64,000 bases of DNA from assembly GCA_002633005.1 (NCBI GenBank), contig NMRA01000228.1, positions 170,194 through 234,193 on the forward strand, given 5' to 3'. Shown here piece after piece: positions 1 to 30,700 of the stretch. The notes below the pieces were generated by a model, which did not search any database, was not told the DNA's origin, and saw only the letters and a program-made list of their open reading frames with translations. A program made the position numbers and the translations under genes. The first letter of the stretch is position 1, and the number at the start of each line of letters is the position of its first letter. The stretch is from Phoronis australis (Eukaryota > Phoronida > Phoronidae).

Positions 1-672
1 TACTCAAAATGGCAATAAACTTGCGTGACGTCCAAAAAGCAAATTTTTGATGTAGACTTCTTACCATTATTACCAAGGAACAATTTGATACCAATTTCAT
101 AACTTAGGTGTTATTAATCAAAAGTTGTTTTTTGTGACGGAAGGTTATATATATATATGTACACTTTAGTCAAAAGTATATTCGTGTTAAGTGTATTCAG
201 TTGACATCTTGAAGTGTTGTGTGATGTTGTACTAAGCTGAGACGTATTCGTCTGCAAGTTTTACTTTTGACCAAAGTGTCACAATAAAGTGTGCTGTCGA
301 ATACCAGTTATCTGCTACTTAGTTGTCAATTGGATTAAACTTATGCTGTATCACAAGTTCACCTTACTTGCATATGTCATGAATATTAATACATATGGGT
401 TCCCTTGTTGTTCACAGTTGCCTCTAGACAGCTCATTGCATTATCAATTGTTTAGTTGCGTAAAGAACGTAAAATCAGTTCATGACAGTCAGTTAACTCT
501 ATGGTTGCTTAAGAAATTGATAATCAGAATCTAGGTTTAAAGCTGTTTGAGACTACGATGTAGATATGATTAACATACTAGAATGTTACTGTACAGTTGT
601 TAACTAGTGATTTTGATTATACATAGCTGAGTCAACTGTCTCCAACAGATGAAATTAATAATTCAATTGCAG
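1..672. other. Upstream stretch, probably intron of the coiled-coil gene
   Basis: AT-rich sequence with no recognisable exon. A short TA run lies at about 147-159. The next exon (673) starts with one base that completes a codon, so a coding exon must lie further upstream, outside the window or unrecognised here. Short open frames in this stretch have no coding character. Confidence 0.5.
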
Positions 673-1555
673 GGCTTCAGATCCCCCAACAATTGATTAT
701 CAACCTATTTTGAAGTGAGTGCATATTTACTCAAACTGTAAACAAAACTTTTCAACATTCATTTGACTGTTGTTAGTTACACTGTTGTTGTGTTTTTCAG
801 AATTGAGAAGGTGATTGATGACTTGGAAGAAATCAAGGAACAAGTACTAGGGGGAGCCTCTACAGACCTGGCATCATCTACTGAGAATCTCAAGGGCTCC
901 TTTGATGGGCAGAGGTTAGCATGTTGTTGTGCAATTTGTGTCAGAATATGCACCTCTAATGGCCACATTGGTTTTATTATTAATAGCCTAATTATTAACA
1001 TTGAATTACTGGACACCTCTAAAAGTATACCGTTGATACAGGTGGTCACATACAGCTATCAAGTGAATGGTTTGTCTTGCAACTGTTTTTTTTTGGATTT
1101 GCGGGCACAAGCATTATAAAGCTACTGAAGTGTCTTGCATTATTCCTTTAGCTTGAATTTTGTTGCATTCAATTTGTTTCTTAATTCCCAGTTCATAAAA
1201 AATCTGTTTACATTTTTTCTGCAATGCCAAACATTTGAATGATACTTCTTTTGCAATACGGTGTTGCTAAACTGTTGTGGTGACATAGCCAATTCTTGGC
1301 AATATGTTCTGAGAGCACTTGTTAATCATGATTTTGAGTCTGGATTTTTCCCAGTTGTGGGCATGCTCCATAATCCCTGTAAATGGCATCATTAGACCCA
1401 ATGGCTTTTTCTCTTTCAGCTCGTTTCCTGAAGCTGAGCTGCTCAATAAGCAGCTGTTGGCTCTTGAGCAGAAGTTCCAACAACATTATGAGGTTCAACA
1501 GCAGCAGTACGAAGCATTGATAAAACTTCTACAGGAGAAGGCCACGGTCATGTGA
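673..1555 (+). CDS. C-terminal coiled-coil part of an unrecognised protein (3 exons, 5' end outside)
   Basis: Three exons join in frame: 673-714, 801-914 and 1420-1555 (stop TGA 1553-1555). Each is bounded by AG/GT, with phase-2 junctions giving Lys and Ser codons across the splices. Together they give 96 visible residues. The first exon reads ASDPPTIDYQPIL. The second is acidic and helical (KVIDDLEEIKEQVLGG), followed by a Ser/Thr-rich linker. The last is a glutamine-rich heptad-like coiled coil (LLALEQKFQQHYEVQQQQY) ending EKATVM. I do not recognise the family. A protein-interaction tail is an inference from composition only. The gene converges on the Miro gene. A possible AATAAA at about 2148-2153 lies inside a transposable element. 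Splice pattern and frame continuity make coding status fairly sure. Confidence 0.7.
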
Positions 1556-4500
1556 ACCGTGCTGTTAGTGTGTGTGTACTGTCCAGAGACACCTATTGTT
1601 GAATACAACAAAATGGGGGTGCAAGTGTAGAAAAATGGCTCAATCCGGGGTTGTATTCTCACTTTAGTTGCTTTTAGCCGAAGTTATGGTTCGTACTTAA
1701 GGAACTTATATTACTATTCTATTATACCACTTTCTTGTTACTTATTTGGGTTGGTGGAAGGTTTTTGATGTTTTTGCATAATGGCCTCTGGATATAATGC
1801 ATTGTCTCCTATATTATTTGAGAGCAGTATATTACAATCTTTGAGCAGGGTTATCCAGTGTGAGAACACATCAGAAATAGTCATGTTATCGGCACACTCA
1901 CTTCATGTTTAAGAATGGGTTCTTGGACGAGACGCAGAATATAACTTGTGATGATGTTTTAGTAACAGTTTGTTTCTCACTAAGGATTAACACAGGCATC
2001 AGGAACTATGATGTTATCTCTATGTCATGTATGGCTTGGAATGACCAATGACAGACAAATAGGAAAAATTTCTAGGTGACGTATCATTCTTAAGTAAATA
2101 AGGTTGTGTGATAGAATTGTTTTGTAGTGTTGTAAAAGTTAACTGAAATAAACGTTTTTGCATGAATGAAGCCCTAATAATGATAAAACAGACATGAACA
2201 AACAGGAAACTGGAAATCAAATGAGAGGAAGTTGAAACCAAAAAAGAGGAAATCCTCTTAAAAGAGGAAAATTCCAAGCCCTGATCATGATTGTCAACAG
2301 TTGTCTATGACTTTATAGCTTTACAGTTAGAGTGGCAGCGAAGAAGTACAACTGGAGAAGATTTTAATAATTAAACAGATTTCAAAATTATCTTGCAAGT
2401 TGTGTGGTATTTGCTATATTTAGTCAGTTTTGTGGTGTATAAATGGCTTTTCCATTGTTTGAAACCTGGCCTGTTTTGACTGACAAAATGTTTGTATAAG
2501 AATCATTAGTGCCATCAACGCCAAATACAAGTACTTTCTAAGTACTTTTGTGCAGAGAAGAGCAATAATTGCATTAGAGGTGATTGCACTGCAGTAACAC
2601 ACTGGCTGCAATAAGTGTGTAAAGCATGGTAGATAATTGGTGTGCAAACCACATGTCTGACAAGACTGTTGGAATGGTTAATGATATCTTGAGTTGGCAG
2701 TAAGACATATTAATGGTCATATTGTGAAATAGTTTGCTGCTTGCCATGGTTCCGACTTAATTCTGAGAATTTTATATCTGATGTTGAATCGTTTTCACTA
2801 AAACCATCCCTTTACTTCAGAATTTTTTATATTTTATTTTTGCTTAAGTTGTGTTACATTAGTTGGCAGGTCCATCAAACCATTGAAATTTTGTTTTTAA
2901 CTAGTTGTAACATGGAATTAGTGCCATACGATTCTGTTTTTGTGTAATTTTGGAACCGCTGTGCATTTTATACAACTCTGTACCTATTGCATTAGATTGT
3001 ACTCACGCATCCTGGGATCACAACTAGTGCAGCTATTATGTGGGGACACAAATGTTTAATGGCAAGATTTTGATTTTGATACTGCATTCATCTGAATTAA
3101 AGTAACGAGGAGCTTGTAAAGTTTGTGATTCCAGGGTGGATCTCGTAGACATTCTCAAACTTAATTATCATCAGTTACTTATAATTACTAAAACACATGC
3201 TATGACAATGTATGGCAATGCCGAGGTGTTTTCTCTGTGCAGTCTCGCATTATTCCATTAGTTCCAGTACCCAACAATTTGTGCCAAAATTTCTTTTAAT
3301 ATCAACTGTTGACCCGCCATTTTATTTTGTTCTGTCAAGTTTCATAAAGCTGTACAATTGCATCAGCTAATGTCTCAAAACACCAAGATCATTGTAATTT
3401 TGACCAATAAGAAATGTGTGAAATTATGGAAATGTCTCCACATTGCAAAAAGCTTTTTAACAAATCGCCTTTTTCTGAAGTGGAAGCAATGTGTACTTTA
3501 CTCCCATGTTTGTTTTATTGAATCAAAGCACAGCCGTAACACATTATCAATCTCAACACAACCACTGTCAACAAAATTTGATATTTTTAGAAAAGGCTGC
3601 AACTGTCAGTTAATGCAATTAGTGTCAATGTAAATGACATGGACAACATGGAGTCTATGTTAGCCATATTGCCACCATGTTTAAGATAGTGTTGGAGAAA
3701 CGTAAGCTTGAAGGCTTGTTGATACTGTAAAACTGTCCTAAGTCAGATCCAACAACACCAAATGAGTATTAACTGAAATCTGACTTATTTGAAGGGTCAA
3801 CTGTATGAACTAGAACCCCACTGCCAAACATTGCTCAAGTTTAGCAAAAATTTAACTTGTGAAAGTTTTACTGCAGTTCAGAAAGGAATTTATTAGTTGT
3901 ATATAGTGGGATTCTCATTGTAAGACATTACTGTTATTGTTGCACGGTTCAGTTATTGTAAGTACTATTGTTGCAGCTGATCACAGCAGGACTGTCAATA
4001 AAAGAGCAAACTGATGCTTCAAATTTGTAATGTGCACTCACAAGGTATTAGTTATCCACATACTATATCATAGACAACCAAATTTACACATTATCTTTAA
4101 TACGGTTTAAAGCCAAACATATCTGAAATTGAATGCCCATACTATTTGCCACTCAACACAGAAAGCGCTTTAACTATGAAAATATGGTAGCTACATACAG
4201 AGATAAAAACAAAATTAAAAACTTTTGAATTTAAAACACGACTACTGGAGTAGGACGTAATTACACCTGAGGTCAAACAATTGCCATTAACACCAACACT
4301 CAAACTTTTTAATTAATTTTTAATTACCTTGTGAAGTGTGCTACATTTCTTACTTAGGCCAGTCGACAGAATTTCTACATCAGCACTGCACAGTCATATG
4401 GGAAAGGTATGAATCTGAACAGATTGGCCTTAAGATATCCTATACTTATAAATTGGAACGTGGAAGCTCTTCAATATGTACGATATAGGTGATTGTGAAA

Positions 4501-4621
4501 ATAAGCTTGAAATACAAGTCTGCAATTCTGAAGTACTAACTATTCCTTAAAAATTCCAGCTTATAAAACGTGTCTTTGTGTCTGGCAGTTGAGTGCAAGC
4601 ACCCCTCTTAGCAGCTATTGT
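1556..4621. other. Intergenic region between two convergent genes
   Basis: Holds the 3' flank of the coiled-coil gene and, reading from the other side, the 3' flank of Miro. Apart from the small transposable element at 2030-2283 I see no gene. AATAAA occurs on + at about 3999, and its complement TTTATT at about 3888, as possible poly(A) signals for the two converging genes. Neither can be assigned. Confidence 0.5.
2030..2283 (-). mobile_element. Small DNA element with CAGGGCTTGGAAT-type ends, copy 1
   Basis: A 254-bp non-autonomous element. On the - strand it begins CAGGGCTTGGAATTTTCC, followed at once by a hairpin CCTCTTTTAAGAGG and an ATTTCCTC motif. The other end, on +, is TATGGCTTGGAATGACCAATG. 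Flanks GTCATG (2024-2029) and ATCATG (2284-2289) agree at five of six bases and look like a 6-bp target-site duplication. Two relatives lie at 49092-49307 and 55460-55950. No coding capacity. The superfamily is not certain; about 6-bp duplications are reported for few groups, such as Dada and IS3EU. Confidence 0.7.
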
Positions 4622-24178
<19,557 letters not shown>

Positions 24179-26186
24179 TGGTACAGTTGTTGGGTCAAAA
24201 ACTCTGCATCAGAAGTAATGGTATGCCAAATTTCAAACTTTGTTCAGAAAGTTTTGGTGACAGAGATTATGGCAGATATACTGCGAATCTGAGGCAGAGG
24301 TTCAAAAGCCGGGCAAATGACACAACGTGTCGCCTGCTGCAGTGCTGGCTAGGGCGCTTGCTGGTCAGGTCAAGTCGCGATCACATTCACAGACAGAATC
24401 AACTGACAACACTTATTCGTCGGTAACGACTTGATGTTTTATGGACGCAGGCCATTAAAGCTGCGAGAGAACACAGTTAATATTAGGGTATCTACTGACG
24501 GTGATGATCTCAGTGGAAGCTACAGTAGACAACTATGATCTCCCGAACCAATCTCTGGCCAGTTTCTGGTTCCTGACCCAAATCGTAAGTCGGATAGAAG
24601 GATTACCCACAAGGCGCGTGCCTGTAAATAATCCAATCAGCAACGCCGTAACATTTTATTTTGACCTTTTGGAAACTAAGTTCATTCATCAAGCTTTCTT
24701 CGAATAAAGGTTTTGATCCACCTGCCAATTTTTATGTGTACCAGAATTTGAATTTCGGATCATATGTATTTTTTATTTAACTTGAATAAATTATGGAATT
24801 TTAATACATAAATCTTCAACGCGCGAACATTTCGAATGTCGTATTTCTGTCGCTCTCTGTTTACAAGTTTGAAGAGCCAAGAGTTGTGAAGTTCGTCTGT
24901 TGTCAGTGTTGGAAAAGAGTTGTAAGATTTATTGAATTAAGATGTATTCACGTTGTGCATCATAGATTTCTGTTTAGTAGAATGATTTTGAATATGTACG
25001 TCACCTAGCACAAATTTTACGCTCACTAATTTCAGTGCTACGCGTGAGCAGCAGCCATCCTTGTCAGCTAATTTATATTTAGGACCTACCGTCTGTGTCC
25101 CCCTTCCGAGCCATTCGTTTCAGTTCCGAGACACTTGGCAGCAGATATTAGATTAGTAGATATTTAAAGAACCTTGAAGAAACAATTAAACTTATCTCAT
25201 TGTCAGAAAGTGTTGCTCTTGATTTGTCTTTGCATCAATCGTGGAAGTTGTAGCGTGACACTGACAGAGTGATTGATACCTGATTTTTGGTAGTTTCTGC
25301 CTGACATAGTTACTTGATCTATACTGTCTATAGCTAGGCCTACACAAATCGTGAAGTTTAAGAAATAAATAAATTTTTAGTCGAAACAAATACCTTATGT
25401 GGTGAATTTAGTTGCGATCAAAAGAATTGACAGTTCAAGAGGTAACAGATAATTTTCATATTAATGTAAACTATTGATTAATGGCTGTAACATCATGAAA
25501 AAACAATAAAATATATTATTAGTATTTACTACATGATGCCCATAATTAAATATATATGGTTTGCTAGGAAGAATGATTATTCACAAAACTTTTCATTGGA
25601 ACTTCTTGTTGAGGTTCATGTTATTCAGGTCGGCCACGAGAGGGACATATTACTTTTTCACGCGGCTCTTACCTCTCCAAATCTCAAAAATGAAAGTCAT
25701 AAAAGGTGTTTGATTTTAGTGTCTGGAGCTGACATTGTAGGTGAGTCAAAACAGGGTATTATGACCTATTTTTAGTTAATTTTACGACATATCCTTATCG
25801 TCAAAAAGCAGAAGAAACTTTCTACTAAGTACGAACTGTCGCTCATTAGCGTTGTAGGTTTGATTCTGGTTTGGATCTGACTATGCTTACAATAGGTATG
25901 TTACAAAGGCAGTGGCGGAACCTAGCAGCTGTTGAAAAATTAACCCTTACGGATTCTAGACACTAATGTGATATCCGTTCACTTCATTATTGATATAGTT
26001 TCGCAGATGGTCGAATTGTCTCTTGGATGCTTAAAAGGTTTAACATTTGAAGTATTTGTCTGTAAAGTTTCACCCCGACATTTTAAATTCTAAGTAGGTA
26101 AAAGTTTTCTACTTCCACTGGTTCAAATCCCTCGGCCATATTTTTTCTTATGTTGAAATGACATCTTGTGTGGATGAAGAGAATAT
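24179..26186. promoter_or_regulatory. Upstream of Miro: 5' UTR and promoter region, no gene seen
   Basis: The Miro start codon is at 24178-24176 (- strand) and its promoter must lie to the right of it. The first 300 bases are richer in CG than the surroundings (for example around 24310-24400), as expected near a TATA-less start. No core motif stands out. Further right I see only AT-rich sequence with short open frames that lack splice or codon signals. Confidence 0.35.
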
Positions 26187-26426
26187 GGGTCTGTTCCAAG
26201 AAACTGACTTAAGTTCATTTTTGACTTATATCTAAGATTGGTCTTAACTTCCATACTTTGAAACTTCCACATCCGGTAAGATAGTTAAAATTAAGACAAA
26301 ACTTTTATCAAAAACCTAATTCAAACTTAAGATCTCTTTCTTGAAATTTAAGTTTTATCTTAAAATTTACTAAAATTTAAGATTTGTCTTAGCTAAGTCT
26401 GACTCAGTTTTGTTGGAACGGGCCCC
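26187..26426. mobile_element. Palindromic MITE-like element with GGGYCYGTTCCAA ends
   Basis: Left end GGGTCTGTTCCAAGAAACTG. The right end, read on the - strand, is GGGGCCCGTTCCAACAAAACTG. The interior is a nest of short inverted repeats built from CTTAAG and ATCTTAA. About 240 bp, no coding capacity. No clear target-site duplication was found, so limits are approximate. Confidence 0.6.
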
Positions 26427-28640
26427 TTGTCCATATGTTCAGTCAAAATACATTTTTATGCTTTTAAGTCTTCTTCACTTACTTTAAATAGTTATTTATA
26501 GAGATTGTGAAGTAATTTTATATATTGTGATAGAATCTTTTAGATAATTGGTTTGTCACACTTTTGTTCAGAATATTGGCTGCCGAGTTCTAGTAGGTGA
26601 TCTGTGCTGTTCAATCTTCATTATGGCATAGCAAAGGGGGGTGGGGGTACCAAAAATAGATGGAAGAATGGGAAAAAATTATTACCATTGAGAGGATGCA
26701 TCATTACCTTACCCTGGGGCTGTGATACACCTTGCTATGCCACTTCAGACAAATGCATGGATTTATGAGCATATACTATCAAGTTCACACAAGTATTGCT
26801 TCCTGTATCAAAGTAAAATGAAAGTTTTTGTACACAATGGGGACACATTTGCAGCACAACTGGACAAAAAAAGTTTTAAATGATGTTATTTTTATCCAGT
26901 TTGGTTTACAAATAACGAAGCTGCATATTTTGGTTTACAAATAACGAAGTTGCATATACAGTTTTGTAAAGATAAATTCAGAAAGTATGGCACTTTTTGC
27001 TCCGGCATAAACGGAATCTATTTTTAAACTACAAAGTTGTCAATATTTCTAAGTATATTGGTCAAAGGTACACTCATTGTTTTTAAGCTCTGGTTAAGCG
27101 TAATTGCATGGGCACCTTTTTCAAAGTCTTTTTTAGACTTTGAAAATTATTGAAACTTCTAAGGTAATAAGCTAGTGGGTCTACCACATTACAAAAACCT
27201 GTTTGGATTCAACTCCATACGATAGAGGTTAGTCCAGATATCAATCTGGGCCATTCGTAAGCCTTCGTTTGTTCACGTGCTGTTTTGTCCAGCATCAAGA
27301 CAAGCACGCCAATTATATACCAGGGTTCAAAGACTCACTAAAACTATTCATCAACAGGTACCAGAGAATCAAACCCTAATGCATCTATTTGGGTTTGTTT
27401 TCATCATTTCATTGGGTAAAAATGTCCGTAATGTAAGTTTTTACATGGAATTTAATTTCAGCGATCTGTTTCAAAAAAAAATGACTTAATCCAGAAATTT
27501 GATCTTAGGCTCCACTGACATAACAATTCTGAAAATAAGCAAAAATACAATTTCTGAGAATAAACTCATTACTATTGCTAAGATAATTAGTCTAATTATT
27601 GTGAAGTGGCAGTGTGTACGACCCAATTTCTGTCTTCAGTCTTTAGTCACTAATTTCATGAAACAGCCCTTGCAGCCAAACAATTTGAAGAATCACCAAT
27701 TTTTGTCCACGATATACGTGTATCAATTTATTTTAGCCAGATTGTATTGCTGTGAGGCCATCTTAATGTGATAATTGCTGTATTCCACACAATAGGATCT
27801 TGTATTAGATTCCCTGATAACTAATAAGTAGGCCACTTGATGCCAGCAGGAATTGAGAACAAATCTGTTGAGGAAGTACAAGGTGCCATGAAATGAGCCA
27901 AGTTTCTAATGAATGCCTGCCTTATGCAGGTTAATGGCGATCCTCATGGATAACTTGCAAATGTAGGCTGTAGTTATTGCTGGGAAATGGCGATACATGG
28001 CGTAACATTAGCCCAGACTTATATATGTCCATAAATTGTCTCCTTTGATGTTCTTTGTTCCTTCACTCTTGTAATTCAGTTACTAAATTCAATGTTATGC
28101 ATGTAATTTACTTGGCCACTTGTTAAAAATCATTTATTTACAGCCAAGTTTTCTAATGACCAGGGTCACAACTTTTTTGGCCATGTTACCTATAATTTCC
28201 ATATTTTTCAAACGGATAACTGAAAGGAAGATTCTCGCTGTTTTGGCAGTGTATTTACATCCAGTCTATTCTTGGCAGATAACTGTTTTAGGCATTTTGT
28301 TTAGTAAGCTTTGTTTCATCAATCAACTGAAACAGTAAATCAATCAGTTGAGCATTGCCATATTAGAGGAGTATTGCCTGTAGACCTTCAGCATCCACAG
28401 TCTATGCATTGCCTAAGTTGGATTATCCAGCCAGTTAGGAATTGGCTAGTATACTAGCTCTGCATGTAGACCAGTGCCAAAATACGACTAGGAAACGGTG
28501 TGGGTAAGTAGCTGGCAATTTATGCAGCTTGATTTTTCAGTCCACTCAAAATTGGTGTGCGATCCTCTGCAGTGCCTTTTTCATCAAAATGTAGCATGTA
28601 CAACCATGCGTAAAAATTTTTTTCAACTCTGACATCCAAA
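26427..28640. other. Intergenic stretch
   Basis: No gene supported. A short direct repeat of TTTGGTTTACAAATAACGAA lies at about 26900-26948. One exon-like piece (27293-27357, flanked by TTTTGTCCAG and GTACCA) is open in two frames but has no partner exon, so it is not annotated as a gene. Confidence 0.4.
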
Positions 28641-30700
28641 TAACCCTTACCTTGTCCGTTATGGATGCTTTCCATGGAGGCCCTCAGTAAAAAAGAAACA
28701 GATAGTAAGACAAAAACAGAATTACACAATGAAAGACAAATTTAAGTAATAAGCAAAGAATAAGAAATTAACATGGAAAGACTGATGAAGCAAAATGAAA
28801 AATAAAATATGATAAGTAAAAGATAAAGAAATTAAGACAAGATAATTAACTAAAAAAATATAAACATAAATAAAAAATTAAAACAGACAATAAATAATTA
28901 ATAAAAGTAAGACATTGTATAAATAACAAATGAATAAACATGCAATTCTTAGACACTACATGGAGTTAAATCTATTTCTTATAATTCTTTTAAAGGTTAG
29001 AAAGGATGATGTAGATTTGGCATCTGCAGGGAGAGAGTTCCATAAAAAGGGCCCGCTGTAGGAAAATGATTTTTCCCAGTCTCGGTTCTGCGTTTAGGAA
29101 GATTGAAATCAGATGATGATGAGGACCTAGTATTGTAGCGATTAGTAGTCATCTTAAACTTAGCACACAAGTAAGATGGGACAAGACCTTTAAAACATTT
29201 GTACATAAAACAAGCAGATAGGGATTGATGTCTTGTGTGAATTTTCATTATACCAGTCTCTTTATGAAGGTTTTCGATACTAATATCTCTAACACCAGCT
29301 CCCAGAATAATCCGGGCAGCCCTATTTTGGATAACCTGGATGGCTTTCATATCCTTGCCTGATGCAACACCCCACACCAGGAGGCAATAACCTAGGTGAG
29401 GTTGAATGATAGCATTAAAAAGGGTTTTCAGTGTTGCTCTGTTAACGAATTTACTGATGCGTTTCAATACGCCAATTTTCTTAGACACCTTTTTCGAGAT
29501 ATAATCAACGTGGTGAGAGAATTTAAGACTTTTATCATATATAAGTCCCAGATATTTAAAGGAATTGACGTTCTCAATTGGTCTTCCATCCATACTTAAT
29601 GACAGGGGTTGGTTTCTACGTTTTTTGGATGTGCCAAATAGAGAGTTTTAGTTTTAGAAACATTTAAGGATAGTTTATTGGATACAAGCCAATCTGAAAT
29701 GATTGTTAAATCAGAGTTGAGATTGGCCTGGATTTCAGATGAGGTTCTGCCTGCATACAGTATTGTTGTGTCATCCGCATAGAGAACAATCTTAGAATTT
29801 TGAATTACTGAGGGGAGATCATTGACAAAGATGCAAAATAACAAAGGCCCCAGTATAGACCCCTGGGGAACACCTGTTTTAACGGTTTTGAGATCAGAGA
29901 TATCTTTGCCGACACGGGTAGCTTGAGTTCTGTTACAAAGATAATCCTGAAACCACTTGGCTTCCACACCGGTGACCCCATAGGCTTTAAGCTTCTTTAA
30001 CAAGATAGTGTGGTCGATGGTGTCAAATGCTTTCTTTAGATCAATAAAAACAGCACCAGTCAATAATCCTTGATCCATATTAGAATAAATGTGGTCAGTG
30101 ACGTCAATGTTAGTAGTTAATGTTGAATGGAGTGGTCGAAAACCAGACTGGGCATCAGTCAAGAGGTTGTTAGTTTGGAAGTAAGAATGAAGATGTTTGT
30201 GGACCCATTTTTCAAGGATTTTTGATATAGATGGCAAAATTGAAATGTGTCTGTAATTTTTGCAGCATGATTTGTCACCGTCTTTGAAAAGTGGAGTAAC
30301 AACGGCTGATTTCCACTCTGATGGCATCGTTGATGTTTTCAATGATAAATTGATTAGTGAAGTAATGGGCTGAGAGATTGTCTCAGCAGATAGTTTAAGG
30401 ATTTTAGTACTGATGCCATCAATTCCAGTAGCAGAATTGCCATCCCTTGATTTGAGTTGGTGGCAAACAAACTTAGCGTCAACCTCATGGTATTTAAAAG
30501 TTATATCTTCGCTGACCTGGGGTGGAAATAAATGACTAGTGTTTCCAAATTTTCGTGCGAGGTTATGGCCAATATTTGTGAAAAAGTCGTTAAAAGTATT
30601 AGTCATGACTGCGTTATCAGATGTCATGCCGTCATGTTTAATAGAAACTCTGATAACTGTCATTTTGTTACAACTCTTGCTTTTTTGGTAAAGAAATGTT
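28640..30700 (-). mobile_element. 5'-truncated non-LTR retrotransposon (LINE, CR1/Jockey group)
   Basis: On the - strand the element runs from about 30700 to about 28640. It contains a reverse transcriptase and its C-terminal region, then a pyrimidine-rich 3' UTR (28996 down to about 28700) and a 3' end with GAGGGCCTCCATGG. There is no endonuclease domain, so it is 5'-truncated within the endonuclease-RT linker, as is usual for LINE insertions. The clade call rests on the RT and on the FKYLG/VWG tail typical of this group. Limits are approximate. Confidence 0.85.
28997..30663 (-). pseudogene. LINE reverse transcriptase, broken by one frameshift
   Basis: Two frames cover the protein. 30663-29596 (355 codons) carries the RT core: FIDLKKAFD (catalytic Asp at 208), TGVPQGSILG (263-272) and YADD (295-298). 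29593-28997 (198 codons) carries the thumb and C-terminal part with FKYLGLIYDK and LLVWG, ending at a stop. The frames differ by a single-base slip near a run of six A (on the - strand) at about 29620. One frameshift and no other stop in about 1.6 kb suggests a fairly recent insertion. Not functional as it stands and lacking its 5' part. Confidence 0.88.

Noticed and set aside
763-1119. 118-codon open frame on +
   Set aside because: Only 801-914 is exon; the rest reads through the flanking introns.
26115-26140. tRNA gene suggested by GGTTCAAATCC
   Set aside because: No A-box, no cloverleaf and no flanking stems around it.
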